Shown: in pieces, positions 1 to 11,725 of the stretch
Layout of the letters: the number at the start of each line of letters is the position of its first letter
Numbering within the stretch: position 1 is the first letter of the stretch
Assembly (NCBI RefSeq): GCF_033568475.1
Contig: NC_133122.1
Span: forward strand, 16,186,763-16,250,762
Length of the DNA stretch: 64,000 nt
Reading direction: 5' to 3'
Origin: Henckelia pumila
Lineage: Eukaryota > Streptophyta > Magnoliopsida > Lamiales > Gesneriaceae
Position numbers and translations under genes: made by a program
The notes under the pieces: generated by a model
What the model saw: only the letters and a program-made list of their open reading frames with translations
What the model was told of the DNA's origin: nothing
Databases searched by the model: none

Positions 1-219
1 TTATTTAAAATAAGTTCATCAAAACACTTTAAAAACTTGTTTTTAAAATAAGAGTTGACAGCTTATATAAGCTCTATAAATTCATTAAAAGACAACAATA
101 TCTTTCAATATGAAACTGAAAATTCTCTAAGGAAACATAGATGCAGATGAATCCCAAATAAAAATGACCGTGCAAAATCCACTGAAAAAAAAATGAAATA
201 TTCAAATGAGCTGACATAC

Positions 220-1888
220 CGTGATTATATCTGATATACCACGAACTCCTTGACGTAGAATGTCATCAGCAAGATTAAATGCTTCTGTTACTGGCGTAGA
301 TGGGGAAACTGCAGTCAGTAGTTTATCATTTGGGATGACAATTAGAGTGTCAACATTTGCTCTTAAAGCTGCAATTCCTTCTTGGGCTTGAACCGTTCTT
401 CGTCTTCCCTCGAAAGAAAAGGGTGTGGTGACTATACCAACAGTCAAAATACCCATAGACTTGGCAATGCCAGCAATTACAGGAGCTCCACCAGTCCCTG
501 TTCCACCACCCATCCCAGACTGCAAAATTTTCAGGATAAGAGATAAGGAGGAACTAAACATCCTCAGATACTAGTCTCTTTCTAAGTAAATGTAAACACC
601 CAAAAAGAAAATTTGGAAGTTCCTTTAATGCACTCCAATCACGAGAGGTTTGACCATTTGAGTCTGAGAAATGTCTGGTTATTTTCAATCATCCAGGTGT
701 CAACAGTATAAAAATAACACTATGTTTTGAGATTCATCCAGAAGCAAATAAAAAATTACAAAAAAATATGTTCTGAAACAGTTAACAAATTCGCTGTTGT
801 AAAGAAAGAACATAAGACAGTTATTCCAGTGGACCATGAAGTAGATAAATAGCCATCTACAATTAAGAATTTTAGCTACAGAAAAGAATGATTATCAATC
901 ATGGATGTGATTTATAATATTCTAAAAACTGTTGGACAATTTGTTATTTGTCCAGATAAAAATATCAGGAAAGATTGACATGACAAGGTTTTCAGCCGAG
1001 CATCAGCACACAATCGAAAATTTTAAAAAGTCATTTCAAGGATTCCATATCCCCGGATCACTTGAAAACTTAGGAACAATCAAATCACATCATTAGAGAT
1101 TTCCGATTATCGTTCATCTTTTAGTGACAAATTACAATGAAATGAATAACAATGCCAGTGATAAGACCAAACAACAAATCATGATAGAATAGAATGAAAC
1201 AGTTTCATAGTCAGTGCCAAAGGATATTTGGCGAATAGACAGTGAATGCTGAACTTACGGTCACGAAGATCATGTCCGCCCCATTAACCGCATCCTCTAT
1301 TGCTTTTTTGCTTTCTTTAGCAGCACTCATACCGATATCTGGATTCCCACCAGCACCAAGTCCTCTGGTCAGCTCTTGGCCAATCTGCAACCGATGCTCA
1401 GAGAGGACTGGTGAAGCCCTCATGGCTTGTATATCTGTATTGACGATCCAAAACTCGACACCCTCCATTCGACTCTCTATCATACGATTTACAGCATTAG
1501 AGCCACCGCCTCCAACACCAATAACCTTGATTTTAGCCTCATTATGATTGTACAAAGTCGATGAACCTTTCAAGCTCTCAGAAACACTTCCACTCCAACT
1601 ATCGTGTTTTGGCGGGCCAATTGTAGAGTTTGTCTCACCTCTAAGCATTTGGATCTCAGGGTGTAGATTCAGAAACTGATCTTCACTCTGAAATTGATCA
1701 ACCCTGTGAGAGTTTGCTGAACATTTGACCTGATGGATACTCAAGCCACATTTTTTACTCATAACTGAAAATCCATTTTTTTCTTCCACTATTTTTAAGG
1801 GGGAAACTCTTGCTCCAAGAACAGTGGACGCCCCTATTGATCTTCTAGTATCTGGGGGAGTGAAATAAGGGGATATGCACGTAGTCAT
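220..1888 (-). CDS. FTSZ2: Plastid division protein FtsZ2, 5' part (gene runs off the left edge)
   Basis: Tubulin-like GTPase that forms the stromal Z ring in chloroplast division. Two exons are visible: 1259-1888 and 220-519, joined in phase 0 through GT-AG sites, giving about 310 codons; further exons lie beyond base 1. The start [11 protein letters not shown] at 1888 is preferred over a Met four codons upstream because plant FtsZ2 proteins begin with a similar M-S-P-x-F-T-P stretch. Residues 1 to about 110 are a variable plastid leader containing the FtsZ2 block [14 protein letters not shown]. Then come the nucleotide-binding core ([20 protein letters not shown]), [12 protein letters not shown], the tubulin signature GGGTGTG and [16 protein letters not shown]. 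The FLNLHPEI block and wording fit FtsZ2 rather than FtsZ1. Family identity is very secure; 2-1 versus 2-2 is not resolved. Confidence 0.95.
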
Positions 1889-3902
1889 TCTAAAATACAA
1901 ACTTCTATTCCGAGTAGCTCCTTTCTGATTAGGTTCTCACTGCATAACAATATTATCAAGTTAAAATCCGCCCTTTTTCATTGTCTTGCTCTTGCGCCTG
2001 TCAGTATTTTTTTTTCTTTTAATAAAATAAGCAAAATATAATAGAATTTTTCCCAGCAGAGATTATTGATGATACACTAACTGAATATATCATTAAACAC
2101 AAATATATTTCACCAGCATATCATCATAAATGGAAAAAAAAAATCAGGTATCACCAAATTCAATCCGCATAAATTTTTTTTTTTTATAAAAAAACTAAAT
2201 AAAGTCTAAAAGGACAGCAGCCAAAACTTCATAAAACCCCATATCAAAAACTAATGAATGAGCGACTAAATTCAATAAAGCATCAGTAAGCAAGCGTAGT
2301 AAACGAGAAGAAATAAACAACCACCGCAAAGTCACTCGAGAGATATGAAGAACCTCCTTGAATTTGAGCAATGGCGGAAAGGATGATGAGATTTTTTGCA
2401 GCAATGGGAGACTAATAGCTAATGGGTCAGTAAGAAGAGGCCAGGAAAGCAAAGTGGAGTGGAGCTGTCACTTTCTTGTTTCAGATGCAGACGACATGGT
2501 TTGCTTCATTTGGTGTTTCCATTTTCTTTCCCAAAATTTATTTATTTATTTATTTATTTATAACTCTCATGACTCGACACTTTTTTTTTATTATCATTTA
2601 TTTGTTGGGTTGTTCCGATATATTGCCACATGTTCATCGATTAGTTTGGATTGGACTACTCTCACTACCAATTTTATAAAAAATTTATGAGGAGAGTTCA
2701 TTTTATAAGAGAACTTTTTTATTTGAATTTATCTATAAAAATATTAATTTTACGTCAAAAATATTATTTTTTATGTAAATATATATATATGTTCAACTAA
2801 TCATCTCACAATAGACATATTATTTGTCAAATAATAATATATTTATTTATAATAATTTGATATTCTATTTAAAATCCAAACTAGAATTAAAAAAAATTGT
2901 AGTAATAAAACAGATGTATAAGACGAATGAATAATTGTTACTATTTAGTATTTTTCTTCTTTAATATAGGAATTAGAAATTAAAAAGAATGGCGATTATT
3001 TTAGGAAAAATAATATATAATAAAAAAATAGATATGTTATAAGTAGGAGTGATTTTTCGGTATACCGTACTAAAAATATTGGTATGAAAAAAATTCATAC
3101 ACATACCGATAGCGAAATTTCGAAATTTTGGTATGAAAAAAATCCATATTGATATCGTATAGATATCGAAAAAAAATTTATTATACCGAAAAAATGTCTG
3201 TATATCGAAAAAATTTCGATATAATATACGAAAAATTCGATATTTTAATCCGATATACCAGCTCTAGTTACAAGCAATATTTGACAAAGTAGGCAGAATA
3301 GAGGACAAATAAACCCTTGCCTTATGAAGGGGTAGAATCGGAAAAAGCTACCTGAATTACCAAATATAGGGTGGTGAGGAAAAGTATTAATTTCATCAAT
3401 CAAAACTATTTCTTTAATTAAAAAAAAACATTTATTCGCCAATGATTTGAAAAGGATTGATCAATATATTTGTTTTTTCACTTATTCATTTATGCATTAC
3501 GCAATTCCACTATTTTACGGTATTCTCTCAATAGTTCTTTCAATTTTAATTTTTAAAAATTGACTTGAAAGCTGCTTTACAAATAACAAATATTCTATCA
3601 GATCGGAAAACATTTGCAAAAAATAATAATCATCATCAATATAAAATTCTGAGAACAAGCAATAATTTTGACCTCAAGCATCTTCAAGAAGTGATTGCTG
3701 CTTACTCAAATTTTGTGAACAAAAGAGCCATCAATCTACATATTTTATACACTCCTATTTTGTTCCTAGGACTTTCTGTATTTTTAAATAATAATAAAAT
3801 ATTGTACAAAAAATGTCAGTAAGGATAAAGTCCCACTATGCCGGTAGAACAAACATATATTCGGGAACAGGGAGATGATGAATCAGACCTCGATGGTTTT
3901 GC
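1889..3902. other. Spacer between the FTSZ2 start and the At5g03900-like 3' end
   Basis: This holds the upstream region of FTSZ2 (leftward) and the 3' flank of the next gene. It is AT-rich with several A and T runs. One hAT-type MITE at 3044-3266 is listed separately. Short open frames near 2.2-2.7 kb lack recognisable protein sequence. Confidence 0.6.
3044..3266. mobile_element. hAT-type MITE, 223 bp
   Basis: The ends are imperfect inverted repeats (TAGGAGTG... and ...CAGCTCTA). The interior is rich in repeated GGTATACCG / CGATAT-like words that fold back. Flanks are GTTATAAG (3036-3043) and GTTACAAG (3267-3274), 7 of 8 identical, matching the 8-bp target duplication of hAT elements. It has no coding capacity. 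Confidence 0.75.
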
Positions 3903-6900
3903 TTACTCGGACCTTTCAATCTCTTTGAACCTTCGATCCCAATCACGGGTATCATAATCTTGGTCGAAAAAGTCCCTCTCAGTGCTGTAAACAATTCGAT
4001 CCTGTCCTATGAACTTCTTCTGTGCCATGTCCCGAGCACTCAGAAGCTGAAAATTGAAACGGATTGGTATACTCGAACGATCAAAACAGGACAATGAAAT
4101 GTCTACGACTACAAGTTGTGGCACATAGTTAGCTTTCACCTTTCGCCTCAAGGAAAGATCAGGTGATTCGAGTGCTATAGCACGCTGTTTCCTGGCTTGA
4201 TTCCTCTTGACAATTTTCGAGTTTGTGTTTTGAACCAAAAACCACCGTATCAATGGAATTGCAAAGAAAGATCCAGCATATATCTGTGAGTTGAAAAGAA
4301 CATGACAATGATGCAACATAACGTAAAACTTATTCAGCTGTATCATGGGAAAGTATCAAAGAACGTGACATGGACTATGGACTTTTTCAGGACCAAAGGC
4401 GATACTGAGAAAACAAAGTGAATAGGCGGTGACACTGCTGTTTACACAAAATAAGGAGCATCTGCATAACAAATTAACAGAATCTACTTCACTGCTTCTA
4501 CTGACTAGAATAATCAAATTCAAAACAAAACTCATGAATCTTGAAAATGAGATGTAGACACCAAATATTGAAATAAACAACTAATGATGAGATATTAAGT
4601 CTCCATCTACTCCAACCAGAGCGCAAACTAGTATTTATCAAATCCTCCTCACCACAAAATTTTCAAGCTGAAGTTGTGTAGACAAGACCCTTATCCCAAG
4701 CAATTTGCAAATACCTCAAATCTTCTGTGAGCAGAACAGCACTCATTGCTAACTAAGACATCATGAAGAGAAAGATAAGGATGTCTGGACTTTTTGGTTA
4801 TTTCGTTTACAGGCAAGTCCGTGCAAACATCTCAAAAGAGATCCACGACCAATCGAAGGTTGCAAAAGCACATTGTACTAAAACAAATAATAGTTTGCAT
4901 TTAATATGGTTCAGAATTCAGATAACGCGATCCAACTGGTAGGTGTATATGAGCTGTTTCATACCTGAAGTAAGGGAAATATGTCGGAAACAAATGATAT
5001 GAAACCCCGTGGCTCAACTGTCATATTCCTTCATGTTACAAATCAGTGAAAAGTCAAGAGTAGATGAAGATAAACCAAATTAAAAATCAATGCAAGCTGA
5101 ATTAAAAATCAATGCAAGCTGAATCGTACTTCAACATGGAACCAAGAATTATAACCCCAAATAGATTAAGTCCACCAAGACCAATCACCATGGCCCTCTC
5201 TGAAGAACTAGTTTTGCTGCAGAAATATTTCTGATGTTAGATCATGGAACTTCATGCTACTAACCATATAACATTGAAGGCATAAAAATGATACCTAAAT
5301 TGCCACATCTTTTCATTAAAAAACTTTTCAACTCCACCAACCCAGTCAGCCCACTTTTTTCCGACATATTCCTTCCGCCCACTCGACTGGGGGACTGCAG
5401 TGCGTTGTAGGGATGGAAAACGGTATAAAATATTCCCCTGCACCCAACACAGAGTCAAGAAATCCAGACAAAGCACATGTTTGCACAAGATGGCAAGTCA
5501 ATGATTTGGAATCTGGTTTTAACTAGCCACAACCGAAGGATTATACACCAAGCATGAATTTGCAAGCGGCTCCAAGTGACTCTGCATGTTATACTCGATG
5601 CTCGAATTTAACACATGCAGTTGAACAAGTACAGAAAAATCAGCAGCACAGAGCGGACATGCATAAAACTTGATTGGGAGAATGGTTTTGACTTTCCACA
5701 ACTCGGGAATTATACAAAAAGTTGCATTTACATGCATCATATAATTCTTAACTAGCCACAACTGAAGGATTAGACCACAAACTTGCATTTGGGAGCAGCT
5801 CCAAGTGAGACTACATATCATACTTGTCCCTTGAATTTAACATATGCAGATGATCAAGTAAGAGCAAATCATTAAGTGGGGCACTTGTGGACATGGAATG
5901 AAACTTAATTAATAAGATGGGTCCGACTTACCACAGCTCAAAAGGTATACAAAACTTGCATTTATGGGCATCTTATCATCCTTAAACCTCTTCTTATCTT
6001 AAAATGAACTTATATGTAACAGCCTTCCAACCCAGTCAAGAAATGCAAATAATCCAACATAGTTCACCTACAAATTAATGAGAAACTAGTGACAAATAGA
6101 GAATGCCCATGTTGGTCAAGAAATCTTTCACGTGCCAAGAGTAGCACCAGAGAAAATTAACACCATAAATCCTTAAATGGATATAGAATATTTGTTTGGT
6201 TACTGAAACTGTTGTCTACCTTTATTATCCTGCGCAGACTCAAAGAACCACTCAGTTTCAAAAACCAACATTGGTTCGACATTTTAACCATATTTTTTAC
6301 TGGTCAATCGAGTATACATAATGTGGAAAGAGATGATGCTAGATGTACAAAGCACAACATTCACAATTTCTATCAGTATGCTGCAATTAAATTGAGTTTA
6401 CATTCGCAGAAAAGAAACACAATTAAGACTCACAACAAGTCAAAGAGGACAAACCTCTTCATCTACTTCTGGCTGACCGTCAAATCGCAGCAGCACAGGT
6501 AATATGTACGAATCATCATCCTGGGTGATTCAAACAATGACAATAGAGTAAATTATGCCAGAAGTTTCACCATAATACAATTAATAAAAACTGGCCACAT
6601 GCGTCCAAATAGTTAAGCAGACGGAGACACGAGCACAACAATTACAAAAAACTGGCCACACGCGTCCAAATAGTTAAGCAGACAGAGACACACACACACA
6701 AACTTGGTAGATACTGGCATCAAAATGATGAGTTTGAACAAACACAACCGACATATATTAATAGATGATCAATCCAGTTAGGAACTGAGGTTTGGCTCTG
6801 ACAAAGTTAAAATAGCCTTGACATTTTTAGTATATCCTTTGAAACCAGTGAGAAAAAATTAGGTATCTAGAAAGTTCACGGTGCTTTGAACATGCAATAG

Positions 6901-9900
6901 ATAACTGAGAACTGTCTTTCGGCAATGAGTATCAGATTGAAGATACCTTATTATCAGCAGTGTCCAGATCGAGATATGGGGCTAATTCATCAGCAGTGAC
7001 AACACCACCATTTGAAGCTATATATTGTCCAATCTGTAGATTACCACGGAAAAAGTTCTAAAAGTCCAAATTTTAGTCAATACAAGTTTGTAAACGATCT
7101 TCGGCATAAAAATGATTAGATACCATGTTCCATTCATATCAAATAGCCTCCTAAGCATAAACAATGAAAAATGAGATTTGATTCTGTACCAAAACAATTC
7201 AAAGTAAGATCTTACAGACCAGAATCTCGTTCTCTAATCATTCTTTCTGAAAACCAAAGCATATTTTAATGCATCATTTAACAGATTTGACGGATAGGTG
7301 GCACATTAAGCATAAGCATCTACTGAATATGACGTGTAACTACATATCCTAGCCTCGTAGAGCACATAACTCTCATACTATGATATCTGCTTTACCTCTG
7401 CCACATATTGACAAGATATGGTAGCTTTTAAATCTTTATGAAATGTATTCATCTGTAAATCCTCCTTTTGAGTCATGGGCATTTCAGATGGATTCCTCCA
7501 ACCCTTTTCACTTGCCTCTTAAGTCTGAATAGGGAACTTCTCCATGGTTAAAATTTTGATTCTTTAATATTTTTGGAGGTTGAATACTCGAATTAATGCG
7601 AGTGGTCCAGTGTTGAACTCCATACGTGAGCTTCATGCATATATATCAAAGTGGGAAGCATCAATGCGAGTCCTACTTGGAATAGGGATGGATGATGGTC
7701 ATCAGGGTGAGACAACCAAGATTTTTGATAATGTGTCAGCTTTTCAATAAATATGGGATCTAATTGTGTTTTGGTCGTTCTTTGAGATACAACATTAGGT
7801 CCTTTCCAGGATTATTTAAATACAACAACGCATAGCATAAGTCCTGCTCCTTATTGTGATTAATTCTTTGGTTTCTCTGTCATATTCAACATAGGGTCTG
7901 CTAGTCCTCAACGGCAGTGAAGTATACCATGATGAAAAACCTTTTTTCTATCAAAACTATATGTTCGGGAATGAGTTTAACTGAAAATCTATGTTGTTTA
8001 TGATTTGTTAGACAATAGAAGGTTCACCTGCTAGTATTCTGTACAAGTTAATCTGCCTTCAAGTAGCTCCACAATCAGTTTAAACCACAGTGGGTTAAAA
8101 ATTCAAAATAAGTGCACAAGAATCAGATCTCATGCAGTTAAGATACGAACAGATGAGAGAGAACAATATCTTTTTTATATATGTAGGAAAATAAAGATAA
8201 CCATATCAGTAGGGTATGAACAAAGATTCTGAAAATACTCAGAGACGATGGGAAGAAAATAAGGGCGGGTCATCATGTAATTAACATTTAGCAACGAAAC
8301 ATTTAAGTAACGGACCACTGAAACTAGTGCTCAAGTATTACCAACTTCCACCTCTCTTCTTCAATACCTTGATTGGGATCTCCATCCCCAAATACAAAGG
8401 AGAAGACCTGCACCAGTTAAAAATATCATGTATTCATCTTTTAATCGGTAAAAAAACAGCCAAAAGCTAATAAACTTCAGTTGGAACTTTTGCTCACGGA
8501 TTCAATAAAATTCATCCCACCATCACCATCCCTAACCCGTCGCCTCCTGTAGTAATATGGATCCCAATACCTGAATAATTGATTGACAGGTGAGATGAAC
8601 GGAAAATTTAGTCCCAGGCTTACGTAGATAACGAAATCATAGGTGTCGTATTGCTTGCTTCAACCAAATTAGATCACGCTAACTTCCTCAGCACTCTGTA
8701 CTTAAATCTCCGGACTCCGAAAATCTTGAGATCTTATGTTATCATGTTTCTTATTGCTGGTATCATTATGGGAATCAAAGGAAAGGGGATGCAATTATTT
8801 AACTAACATTAACAAGCAACAGGTTTCCTTTGTGGATAATATGTCAATGTAATAAAAATAACTGGCTCTTATCATTTGATAACCGACAAACTGGATAATC
8901 AGATTCGTAAAAGATTTCAAAGTATTATTTTTCCTTTGATGGACAGCAGTGCAACAACTTTCTGGTAAATAACAATGTCAGCAAGCAGAACAACCAAACA
9001 TGATTCTCGGCTACGTAGAAGTTAATATACTCTCCTCTTTTTTACTTATTTAACTATTAGTTCCACATAGAACACGAGTTGGAGATTACCAGAACAAATC
9101 AGTCGGACTCAAGTAAAAAGTGAAACCCGTGTCATAGGATCTTCCTCTTCTTCCACGATTGTCCTCCTCTCTGTTGAAGACCGAGAAATGAAACAGAGCA
9201 AAAAAATCAAAAATCAAGGCACAAACATTCATCATGTCCATGAAAATTCTTTCCAATCCAGGCAAGGGAAGATGAAAACTGTACCGACTGCTCGAAACTA
9301 TTGCTATTATCGTGGTATACACAAGAACAATGGACGCAATCAGTGCTGTCCCAAAGGAAACCCTCACTAAATACTCTGCCGCCATCTGAAACCAAAAACC
9401 TCATTCCAATCAAATGAATATAACTTACAAAAAAAAAACTTCAATTTACAGGATGATTCCATACCTTTCCCTTCTCCAGTAAAGGTTCGAATTTGATCCT
9501 AAATGACTTAGCCACAAGGTTGGATCGATAATCCTTCGGAAACACATACAAAACGTCACCTTCATCCGACACCTGTTAAAGAAAGATCATTAAGAACATA
9601 CGTAGGATAAGCCCACAATTTTAAACAACCCAGTGTGATATTATGAAATAGATGAGCTTCAAAACGATAGTACAAACACATAAATGCCCAAAAAATGACC
9701 TCCAAGAAGCCATTCGTATCGGCAGCGAGAGCCTGAAGAGCCTTTTGAGCTTCACTCAACTTAAGTCCCGCCTTGCTTGCCACATCACCAATCGTAACTC
9801 TCCTCCCGCTGGAGTCAATGGCAGCCATAGCCCGCTCCCTAACATCCTTAGGCACTTTATCACTCTCAACTCTGCCACCGGGCCTAATAGCAGACGTAGT

Positions 9901-10116
9901 CACGACATCAGCATTACTACTTCCGCTGCTGCTGCTAGCCGTAATGAAAGAAACAGAGGCCCTTCCACACCGGAGCCTTCTGCTGTCTCTCGGAATAACC
10001 GGTGATTTCAGCGGCGCAAAACAGTGAAACTGGGAGGGTTCGAGTGGTTTACGTGCAAGGGCCAAGAAGTGGGACTTTGGAGAAACAGTAAAGTAGCAGA
10101 TGGACATGGATGCCAT
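3903..10116 (-). CDS. Uncharacterised plastid membrane protein, At5g03900-like (12 exons, 557 aa)
   Basis: Exons: 9700-10116, 9465-9572, 9285-9385, 9090-9170, 8498-8570, 8342-8407, 6947-7033, 6455-6520, 5295-5437, 5130-5216, 4965-5028, 3903-4283. All have GT-AG borders, phases agree, and the sum is 1674 nt. The N-terminus is Ser/Arg-rich like a plastid transit peptide. It is followed by a winged-helix-like segment (VTIGDVASKAGLKLSEAQKA, then FLEVSDEGDVLYVFP), a membrane segment (TALIASIVLVYTTIIAIV), a tyrosine/arginine-rich loop (YWDPYYYRRRR), a second such segment (IASNGGVVTADELAPYLD, GNILYRFPSLQRTA), two more hydrophobic stretches, and a charged tail ending RRFKEIERSE. Arabidopsis At5g03900 is labelled 'iron-sulfur cluster biosynthesis family' in databases, but I see no Fe-S machinery motif here, so the function is unknown. 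The start is the first ATG after an in-frame stop. Intron 6 is 1.3 kb. Confidence 0.88.
5519..5985. repeat. Imperfect tandem duplication, about 233 bp x 2, in an intron
   Basis: Two diverged copies lie end to end (about 5519-5751 and 5752-5985). Both start with AACTAGCCACAAC followed by GAAGGATTA. Both contain CTCCAAGTGA, GAATTTAACA and ATGCAG, and both end in a TTGCATTTA...GCATC stretch. They lie in intron 8 (5438-6454) of the At5g03900-like gene. No coding content is recognised. Confidence 0.7.
6591..6710. repeat. 60-bp tandem duplication in an intron
   Basis: CTGGCCACATGCGTCCAAAT at 6591 recurs as CTGGCCACACGCGTCCAAAT at 6651, with the following AGTTAAGCAGAC also repeated. It lies in intron 7 of the At5g03900-like gene. 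Confidence 0.75.
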
Positions 10117-11725
10117 GTTTTCGCAGATTTTGAGAGCTTGGTGAATTAGGGTTTTAGGCCATGGAATCCAATGATTTCAGGGGTATTTATATTTCAACAG
10201 TCCCCGTCTCAGAATTGGCAACTCATTTGCTTGGTGAGGAAGACGCCATCTCTAAAATCGGAACGAAGAGGGGAAATGGAAATGGGAAGGATGACGCCGC
10301 TGATTTTACATTATTACCCCTGTAGAAATGTCAAGGTTCACAAGGAAAAATGCCACTTCAAATTTTAACCATCATATAAATTTTTTGTAAAATTATAACA
10401 CAGTGCTTGAACCAATTTTCTTTAAAAAAAAAAAAATTTATTGTCATTTGACTTCTTTCTTAACACAAATATTCCGATGAGTCGTTCATTGCATTTGACT
10501 TCCTCCTTATGATATGAGTGGTTCATTGCATTGAATTAACCTGATTCAAAATTATTGAGAGATCATCTCACACGATACATATTTTAATCTAAATCATTAT
10601 TTAAAATCATAATGCAAAAATAAGAGTGCATACTATTTATCCCAATAATGACATTAACCAATTTTAGTCCTTGTGTTTTTAAGACAAAAACAAATGATAC
10701 TAAAAATACATTTAATCTAATATCGTGTATATCGATATCATGAGATTTTATTTTATTATATTTATTTATCATGAGGTTTTGGGTTGAGTCGATGCTACCC
10801 GCAGGGTAATGTCCTGCGGGTGATGTGGCGGTTCATGATTAGTTAAAATCAGTGGGTTCTACGTGGGACCCACTAATTTTGACCAATCATGGGATTACAC
10901 GTCCCCGCAGGGTAATGCCGTGCGGGCGGCATGTACTAAACCGAGGTTTTGATAAATTAAATTTTTTTATTAAAAAATTTTACGAAAATTAATATGTTTG
11001 TTACATCAACGTTTTGATGGTCCTAAACTTAAAAAACCAAAAACTCCTTTGGTTGTTAACGACGTTAAAGTTAACGGCAGTTGCAAATTAGGTTCTCTCG
11101 TTTCTAACTTCCCTCCAGCTCATTTCAACGATTTGATTCCTACTTACTGAACCCACCAAGCACCACCATTTCTACTTGCTGCGTCCGCCAACTTTCCTTC
11201 AATTGCGACCACCGTCGTTTCCCTGCCGCAGGGTTGGAGTTCTAGCTCTTGTTCTTTGTATAAGTTTTGATTTTTTGTGATCCATGTTAACATAAACTTG
11301 GGTTTTTTGGCGTTAGATATTTTGTTGAAATTTTGAATTTTTCTAGGACTATTTGTATTTTAAAGTAAAGAAAATGAATTTGCAGTTGTTTCTATATGCT
11401 TCGTAACAGTAGGAATTGTGTTTAGGAATCAGATTCTGATACAAAACCCAAGGAATTAACTCAAGGAGAAGCCATAAAATTTCCAATGACTTTCGTTTGT
11501 ATTTTATGGATGTGCTATTTTATTATATTTATACATTTATTTTCTTTGATATTGGTGCATTGTTCAATCTCATTAGTTAACTGTGGGTGCACGGTAGTTT
11601 AAAAGCTCATGATTCCTGATTATCAGCCTTTTGAAGCAATGGAAGCCATGCCTGGTACGTGTTTGATCAAATGACTCCTCGTTCATGCTGATTTACAGGT
11701 GCCCCATTAAGTGAATTATTTTGCT
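10117..11725. other. Head-to-head intergenic region: upstream of the At5g03900-like gene and HISN3
   Basis: This contains the upstream sequence of the leftward gene, the MULE-type MITE, and probably the 5' leader of HISN3. A CT/CA-rich stretch at about 11090-11250 looks like an untranslated first exon. A splice-acceptor-like TGATTTACAG at 11690-11699 lies 26 bases before the HISN3 ATG, suggesting a leader intron of several hundred bases. No other coding sequence is recognised. Confidence 0.5.
10782..10942. mobile_element. Mutator-type foldback MITE, 161 bp
   Basis: Nearly the whole element is an inverted repeat. The left end GGTTGAGTCGATGCTACCCG pairs with the complement of the right end (GGTTTAGTACATGCCGCCCG), and CATGATTAGTTAAAATCAGT pairs with ACTAATTTTGACCAATCATG across a short centre. 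It is flanked by a perfect 9-bp direct repeat GAGGTTTTG (10773-10781 and 10943-10951), the duplication length of Mutator-like elements. It lies in the upstream region shared by two head-to-head genes. It has no coding capacity. Confidence 0.85.

Noticed and set aside
2195-2690. Open frames on both strands upstream of FTSZ2
   Set aside because: Low-complexity or hydrophobic translations with T runs, no family resemblance and no splice support.
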